In this document: in pieces, positions 58,746-64,000 of the stretch | Layout: each line of letters starts with the position of its first letter | How positions within the stretch are numbered: the first letter of the stretch is position 1 | Assembly (NCBI GenBank): GCA_029465975.1 | Contig: CM055754.1 | Span: 7,094,215 to 7,158,214, forward strand | Origin: Dallia pectoralis | Taxonomy: Eukaryota > Chordata > Actinopteri > Esociformes > Umbridae | Length of the DNA: 64,000 nucleotides | Direction: 5' to 3' | Notes under the pieces: generated by a model | Databases searched by the model: none | The model's input: the letters and a program-made list of their open reading frames with translations, nothing else | What the model was told of the DNA's origin: nothing | Translations under genes and position numbers: made by a program

Positions 58746-60680
58746 TGCAGATTGTCCTCCGTTCACACAATTGTCATCGATTGGATGTGAATTTTACATA
58801 GTATGATGAGACCAGGAGAGCAGGGCTGGAATAATATTATTAATCTACATCCAGGGCTGTTGCTAGAAATCTTGATCCATCTGATAGGAGTCCCAAACAC
58901 TAACAGACAACATTGAGGAGCTTCCTTCCAACTAACATATAAGAGCCTTGGCAACTGTGACTACCATGTCAGTACGGTAAGAGATGACTCATTTAGAGAC
59001 GTTTTATAAACGGCAATTCTTCACACGTGGTGTATAGACGAGTGCGGACCTGTGGTTACTTCTATACAGGCCTCACCAAGAGGTGGCTGGTGGAGAACAC
59101 AGGCATGACTGTCATACGGCTAAACATTATTTAGATGCTAAACATGGAACAGTGACAGTACTACGCAGGTTTCAGGTATGGAGGCAATCTTGTTAGATTC
59201 TATGGGTGGCAATACATTATAACGACGTACGATATACTATATAGAGCTATAGTCCGAAAGGTGTCACTTATCCAGGACTACACAAGAACATTGACTTTTC
59301 TCTTTCTCTGTAACGTGATTTTATAAAGATAGAGATGTTTTGGGTGGGGGGTTGTGTTGATATAAAATAATTACTACTGATTACTTTTGTATTGTCGTTC
59401 CCTAGTGGCCAAGAAGGTCAGTGCCAACCCGTCCTTTTGACACATTTCATTAGCTCTTCCGGTACGTTCCAAACACTCTGACGAAGACGGCGGTCCAAAC
59501 GCGTTTGTGTTCTCAGTGTTCTCAGCAATAAAAGCGTTTTAATTTGACAAAAATCCCACCGGAATGCCTTCGCCTTCATACAAGTAATACCGTATTGTGG
59601 TTATAGTCGTTACTCTGTTTTTCCCGTCAACTGTCCCCTTCCCAGGACCACCTCTGGGTACTATGTTTTATATTATTTCTCAGAATACCTAAGGAACTCC
59701 TGGTAGTGCGTTTTTTTTCTTTATATATTGTACATATTCAAAATGAATTTTGTTATCTAGTGGTTTGTTTATGTCAAACATTTGCTTAAGTTTGCTCAAA
59801 CTTGATCCAGACTTTAGGAGAGGCCCATGGGCATAAATTGCTCCATATGCAATGTCAACGTCGCTTTTTATTGAAATGAATTCAAATTGTGACTCCAGTC
59901 ACTGTTGATGGATAGAAACAGAGTGGGCGCTGCCTCCCTGGAGTAACCTGACTGCACGTCACTGCCAGACAGATTTACAAGTTTGGCAGCATGACAGATT
60001 AAGCCCTTCTCAAATGGATTACAATTTACAAGTGACAATGCGACCCGTTTGTGATAGTATCTGCCCAAATCCTTTATAAAGCCTTTCTTTGTATTGCTTC
60101 TAATGCTATCCACTTTTTCTGAAACCATAATGTGTCTCTTTTTTCGGGAAATACCTTGAAAATGCATCTATAGGACAAGAGATCTTTGAGTGCCAAATCC
60201 TTCCTGTCATACAGAATCCTAAATGCAAGAGAAGCAGCATTGGCAGGGTTGAGTCTGGCTTTACAAGCTTAGTTTTTGCCTTTGCCTCTTCTACCCTGCC
60301 AAGTTGAGAATTACTTTCAATGTCAAACCGATATGGCTGCCGTTCTTTCCAGATATGTTGACAGATTCATCAGGGCTAATTGGGAAAGATTCCACAAGGG
60401 AAAAGAGGACTTGCACAAGAGACTCTGGTGTCTATTAAGATTACTTTGTTGTTTGCCCAGGCTTGACTGAGATTGTCTCATCTTTTGAAATGATACTGAT
60501 TTATACATTTTTTATAACAAAAATATCAATGTTTTTATTTGTTTCAAAAATGTCCTGCCTGGTTCGCACGTCCTGTGAAGTGCACACTCCAGTGTGTCAG
60601 TGGCCATCAAAGATGAGCATTTGCACACTTAGAAGTTGGTCGGGATTTGGAGGTCCTAGTCTAGTGTGATGACTCATGGT
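58746..60680. other. No recognised gene
   Basis: The sequence is A/T-rich with short open frames only. No repeat family was recognised with confidence. Confidence 0.4.
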
Positions 60681-60944
60681 CTGTCACGAGTGGTGAATTT
60701 TGTTTTTTGAATTCTGTAAGTTGCTCTATAGTGCAGTTTTATTTTAAACTCAGTGTGCACGTTTTACCGTTTGGTGTTTGGTTTGTTGTTTATTCTAAAA
60801 TAATGTGGCTTTCTCCAGACTACACAACACTGTTGGAATATACTAACTATAGAGAAATCAACATCACATTGTACATGTTTGGTGGGGTGGCCTTTCATGG
60901 TGCCCAAAACAAGTACATCTGTGCTATAAGAATTCTGTTTAATC

Positions 60945-61095
60945 TGCTTGTTATTATGCCACACCTGTCAGGTAGATGGATTATCTTGGCAAAGTAAAAA
61001 ATGCTCTATTACAGTGATGTTAACACATTTGTCTCTAACATTTTAGCAAAATGTGCTCTTTTTGATGAAAATAAAACATGTGGAAAAGGAACTCC
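60945..61095 (+). mobile_element. Tc1-type transposon 3'-end fragment
   Basis: ATGCCACACCTGTCAGGTAG, then ATGGATTATCTTGGCAAAG and later AAATGTGCTCTTTTTGATG, resemble the right end of an abundant teleost DNA transposon as I recall it. No open frame is present. Confidence 0.5.
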
Positions 61096-61239
61096 TGCAA
61101 AATCCTCTGACAAAGGTTTAAACATTTAGCCAACATCAAGCAAACATATAAATTCTTTACATGGCGCCTGACATCTGCTTTTATTGTGCCTTTCATTGTA
61201 AAATATAGAGAATAATGGCCTGGAATTCATGTGTACATA

Positions 61240-61480
61240 CTGAGCTATGGGGCAGGGTGGCAAGACGGAAGCCTTTTCTGATGAAGACATAAATCCAAGC
61301 CCAGCTGAAGTTTGCAAAAACAATTATCGATTCTCCCAAAAGCATGTGGGAAAATGTGTTATGGTCTGATGAAACCCAGGTTGAACTATTTGGCCATAAC
61401 TCCATAAGGAATGTTTGGCGCATAGACTTTTTCAAGTTTTCCAACAAATCTGGCCTACTACACCACAGTTGTGTGTGAGG
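61240..61480 (+). pseudogene. Tc1-like transposase fragment (DDE region)
   Basis: Plus-strand reading near 61260-61440 gives IQAQLKFAKTI, then SPKSMWENVLWSDETQVELF, then GHNSIRNVWR. The WSDE motif carries the second catalytic aspartate of the Tc1 DDE triad. The rest of the enzyme is missing or disrupted, and the first and last acids cannot be seen. Confidence 0.75.
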
Positions 61481-62838
61481 TTGGATATAGAAAACTAAAA
61501 TCAGCAATGAAATGTTGTAAACTGTAAAGATCAATTACAAACTCGTATCCTTGGCCTATCCTCCTCCGCCCTTCAGTCCTTGTTGTTTCTCATTAGGGAA
61601 CTAAAAAAATAACCCCATATTATGTTTGATAAATGCCCAATATACATGTTTGTGATTTCTAGAGTTTTATTTATGCAAAGCGCTCAACTCTCTAGGCTGA
61701 CAGAGCAAATATTGAGATGGGAACACTGTCCTTTTATCCTTTCATCTGTATACATTCAACACAATGTCCCAACTAACTGGGCTCCTACAGACACTTTTAT
61801 CATCTCTATTTCTGGAATGATTTACAAATATGTAAATATAACCATCAACACCACAACATTAACTTTATATCTCTCCCTTTCAAGACATTTGGCCTTCTCA
61901 AACTTGAATACCCTAATCAACTAGTAACTGTTTGTGTGTTGTTCAGTAATTTGCTCAGGTAAAAAAGGTTATACAGCATATGATCAAACTGTACCTCAAG
62001 TCACAGAAACATATGAATCTGTTGGCGAAATGTCATTTTTCAACAATTACATATCAGTGTTTCCCAGTATCTTGGAATGAGTTGCTTTTAATAGCGTGTA
62101 CCCGTTCCTGGTCGTCATTATTCTGTCTCGAAACAGTTCCTGGTTGTCATTATTCGGTCTCGAAACAGTTCCTGGACTTACTCTCCATGACCAAAGGTAC
62201 AGTAGGCGTTTGCAGTGAGGAACCATGTTGCCATCAGTCTCTCACCCCCGCCGAGTGAGAGCACGCTGCCTTCAGAGGTTCTAAACCTTGGAGAGTGTGC
62301 TCCGGAAAAGTCTGGAAAAAGCTGGAACAGTCAAAAGGCAGCTGGGAGAATTGAACTAGAGGCCCTACACCTTCACACCTGCCTCTCAATCAATCTGACA
62401 GGGGAAAAGGGTCCTTAACACTGGTACTGCTGACTCTATGTTTCTGATACTGTTTTCTTTGGGTGGTTCGTTCATTGAAATTCGACTTACATCCTAACGA
62501 TTGGTGACTTGGAAATTATACTGACTGACATGACATTTGCATCGACTATTTAGGAACATCAGTGTAAAATATAATTTGCATAATAATTTCGCACGCGGTG
62601 TAAATAAAATGGCTATAAACATCTCGTTTGAGTTACATTGACCAAAAACACAAGAATTAAAAAAAGAAAGTCACATGTTTTAGTGTAACAATACTGTACT
62701 AGCTCTAACGTCTGTGTAGTTTCATGTAGCTCGATAACTGCCAAAGCCTTGTGACTGCACTACCGTGCCTGTTGCTGGTTCTCAGTCAATCACAGACAAA
62801 GCCCAGTAAAGAGCTTATATCATCAGTGGTGTATAGTC
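61481..62838. other. No recognised gene
   Basis: Short open frames only. A local duplication, GTTCCTGG..GTCATTATTC.GTCTCGAAACA, occurs twice at 62104-62170 (about 37-bp spacing). Confidence 0.4.
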
Positions 62839-63600
62839 TTATAGTATGTGTATACGTACAACGTGATACGGCACAGAATCAGAAAACTTTTTCATCGCCA
62901 TGAATGTGTGTACAGACAAGGAATTTACTTGGCAGGAAGGTGCGTACATAAAACACATGAATAGAACACTATAAATTATACTAGGGGCTGAGGGAGTATA
63001 GGTATACAGTAAGTAATATTCCAAATACAAATAAGTAACTTAGTGCAAGAGTGCAAATATTGTAGTGAAAAATCAGGCAAGCAAAAAAGGCAGGCACAGT
63101 CCATAAATGTGTGCCTCTGTGCAGATTATTAAAGCAAGGCACAGGAGAGGATATCCCCACAAAATGTCTTTAAACTGACCGACACTCACTACCTGAATTC
63201 AGGATTCATATAGAGATGTTCAGTCCCACGGTCTGGAGCTTAGTGGGACTCTATATTTCAGTTACGCTCTCCACCAAGGATTCCCAGCACACAATTAACT
63301 CGCAAATATAAGCTCTCTGAGCCTGTTTCAATGGTGTCTCATGTTCCAATGCAGATATTATCTCGTTGTAGTGTAAGCGGATGAACACAGAGTGGCTGTG
63401 TTGTGTGCGGTCCTTGATAATGCTGCAGGCATTTGTCAAGCACCCTTTTAAACGAACGTCCTGGATTTGTGAGCTCGACCATATGAACTACCCATGTAGG
63501 GCTTTGCGGTCTTGTGCCAAGCAGTTCCCATACAAGGCCATCATGTCGTTGAGCAAGACGGGCAATTTATTGTCTCCATGACGGCCAGTCAGGAGCCGGG
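62839..63600 (-). mobile_element. Old LINE-associated interspersed repeat
   Basis: GCAGGCATTTGTCAAGCACC (63425) and TAGGGCTTTGCGGTCTTGTG (63498), with CATACAAGGCCATCATGTCG (63527), resemble the noncoding or 5' part of a common fish LINE family as I recall it, on the minus strand. The 62950-63110 part (AGTGCAAGAGTGCAAATATTG) also fits. There is no intact frame. Confidence 0.4.
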
Positions 63601-63645
63601 TAACTCCCTGACACATGCATTTAGTTTAAATGGATCATAAGAGGA

Positions 63646-64000
63646 CAGTCACGAGTGGTGCGCATTTGGTTCACGCTCCAGGGGATTGTAGTGGGGTGCG
63701 GGCTTTATTTCTGGTGGTTTTGATTTCATTGGGCACAGCTGGTTTTAGTTAGGTGATTAGATTAGCTATTTAGTTCTCTGGGGTTTAGTGCACTTTGCTT
63801 AGCATTGTTTGTATTTCCAAGTCACGCTGTTCTAGAGCTAAGTTCTGTGGTCCAAATGGCTGGTCTTATGTAATTCATTAAGTCACAAGTTTCTTGTAAC
63901 AGTTATATGTTTTACGTTTTATTTTGAATCGAAGAACCTTGAACATGCATATCCGCTCTGCGTGTAGCTTTATCCTGCACTTTGCCCTAGTTATGTGACA
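63646..64000 (+). mobile_element. LTR reaching the window end
   Basis: It begins AGTCACGAGTGGTG and ends GTTATGTGACA at base 64000, closely matching the termini of the 28585 LTR (TGTCACGAGTGGTG and GTTCGTGACA). The interior is diverged but has the same plan, including GATTAGCTATTTAG where U3 would end. The first two bases are altered from TG. Whether it is solo or the 5' LTR of a longer element depends on sequence past the window. Confidence 0.6.

Noticed and set aside
60682..60704. TGTCACGAGTGGTGAA as a further LTR
   Set aside because: Only about 16 bases match the LTR start. The following sequence is unrelated and no terminus or duplication was found.

Overview
The window is vertebrate nuclear DNA, almost certainly from a teleost fish. 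It has one recognisable host gene, in two widely separated coding exons with consensus splice sites. The remainder is mostly relics of transposable elements typical of fish: Tc1/mariner, hAT/ZBED, LINEs, Ty3/gypsy-like LTRs and a tRNA-derived SINE. The SINE and one Tc1-type repeat resemble families abundant in salmonids and pikes, which weakly suggests that part of the fish tree. This is inference from remembered repeat consensus sequences, not a search.

The host gene is lrfn5 (SALM5), a synaptic adhesion molecule, on the minus strand. Its first coding exon (34742..33335) carries the signal peptide, leucine-rich repeats, Ig domain and first half of the FN3 domain. A 7,578-bp phase-2 intron follows. 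The last coding exon (25756..24778) carries the end of FN3, the transmembrane helix and a cytoplasmic tail. The joined product is 788 residues and ends in a PDZ-ligand-like ESTV. A splice acceptor just 5' of the start codon implies one or more untranslated exons upstream, at higher coordinates. The sequence on both sides of lrfn5 has no other convincing host gene, as expected for the gene-poor surroundings known for LRFN5.

Layout. 1-1386: 21-bp satellite. 1387-3270: no gene. 3271-4545: Tc1 relics. 5200-6500: L2/CR1-like LINE relic. 7600-9090: hAT/ZBED relic with a solo LTR against its 3' side (9093-9452). 10765-10905: SINE. 13790-14830: a possible gag zinc-knuckle remnant and a LINE 3' fragment. 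17010-20366: a near full-length but frameshifted LINE with a 12-bp target duplication, nested in an older repeat. 21512-22165: Tc1 relic. 24778-34742: lrfn5. Its intron holds two solo LTRs, a microsatellite, a 500-bp assembly gap and a very young LTR element whose interior is mostly tandem repeats. 34743-38600: upstream flank with a CpG-rich patch. 38900-39230: GT-rich repeat. 39690-39990: LINE reverse-transcriptase fragment. 44600-58745: five minisatellites among unique sequence and two Tc1-type elements. 60680-64000: Tc1 fragments, an older interspersed repeat and an LTR that reaches the last base.

The two strongest points are the ESTV tail of lrfn5 and the 28585-31441 LTR element. The element has 370-bp LTRs differing at one position and a perfect 5-bp target duplication. 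It has no visible pol, and its interior repeats are open in several reading frames. I found no evidence of a new multi-gene system.
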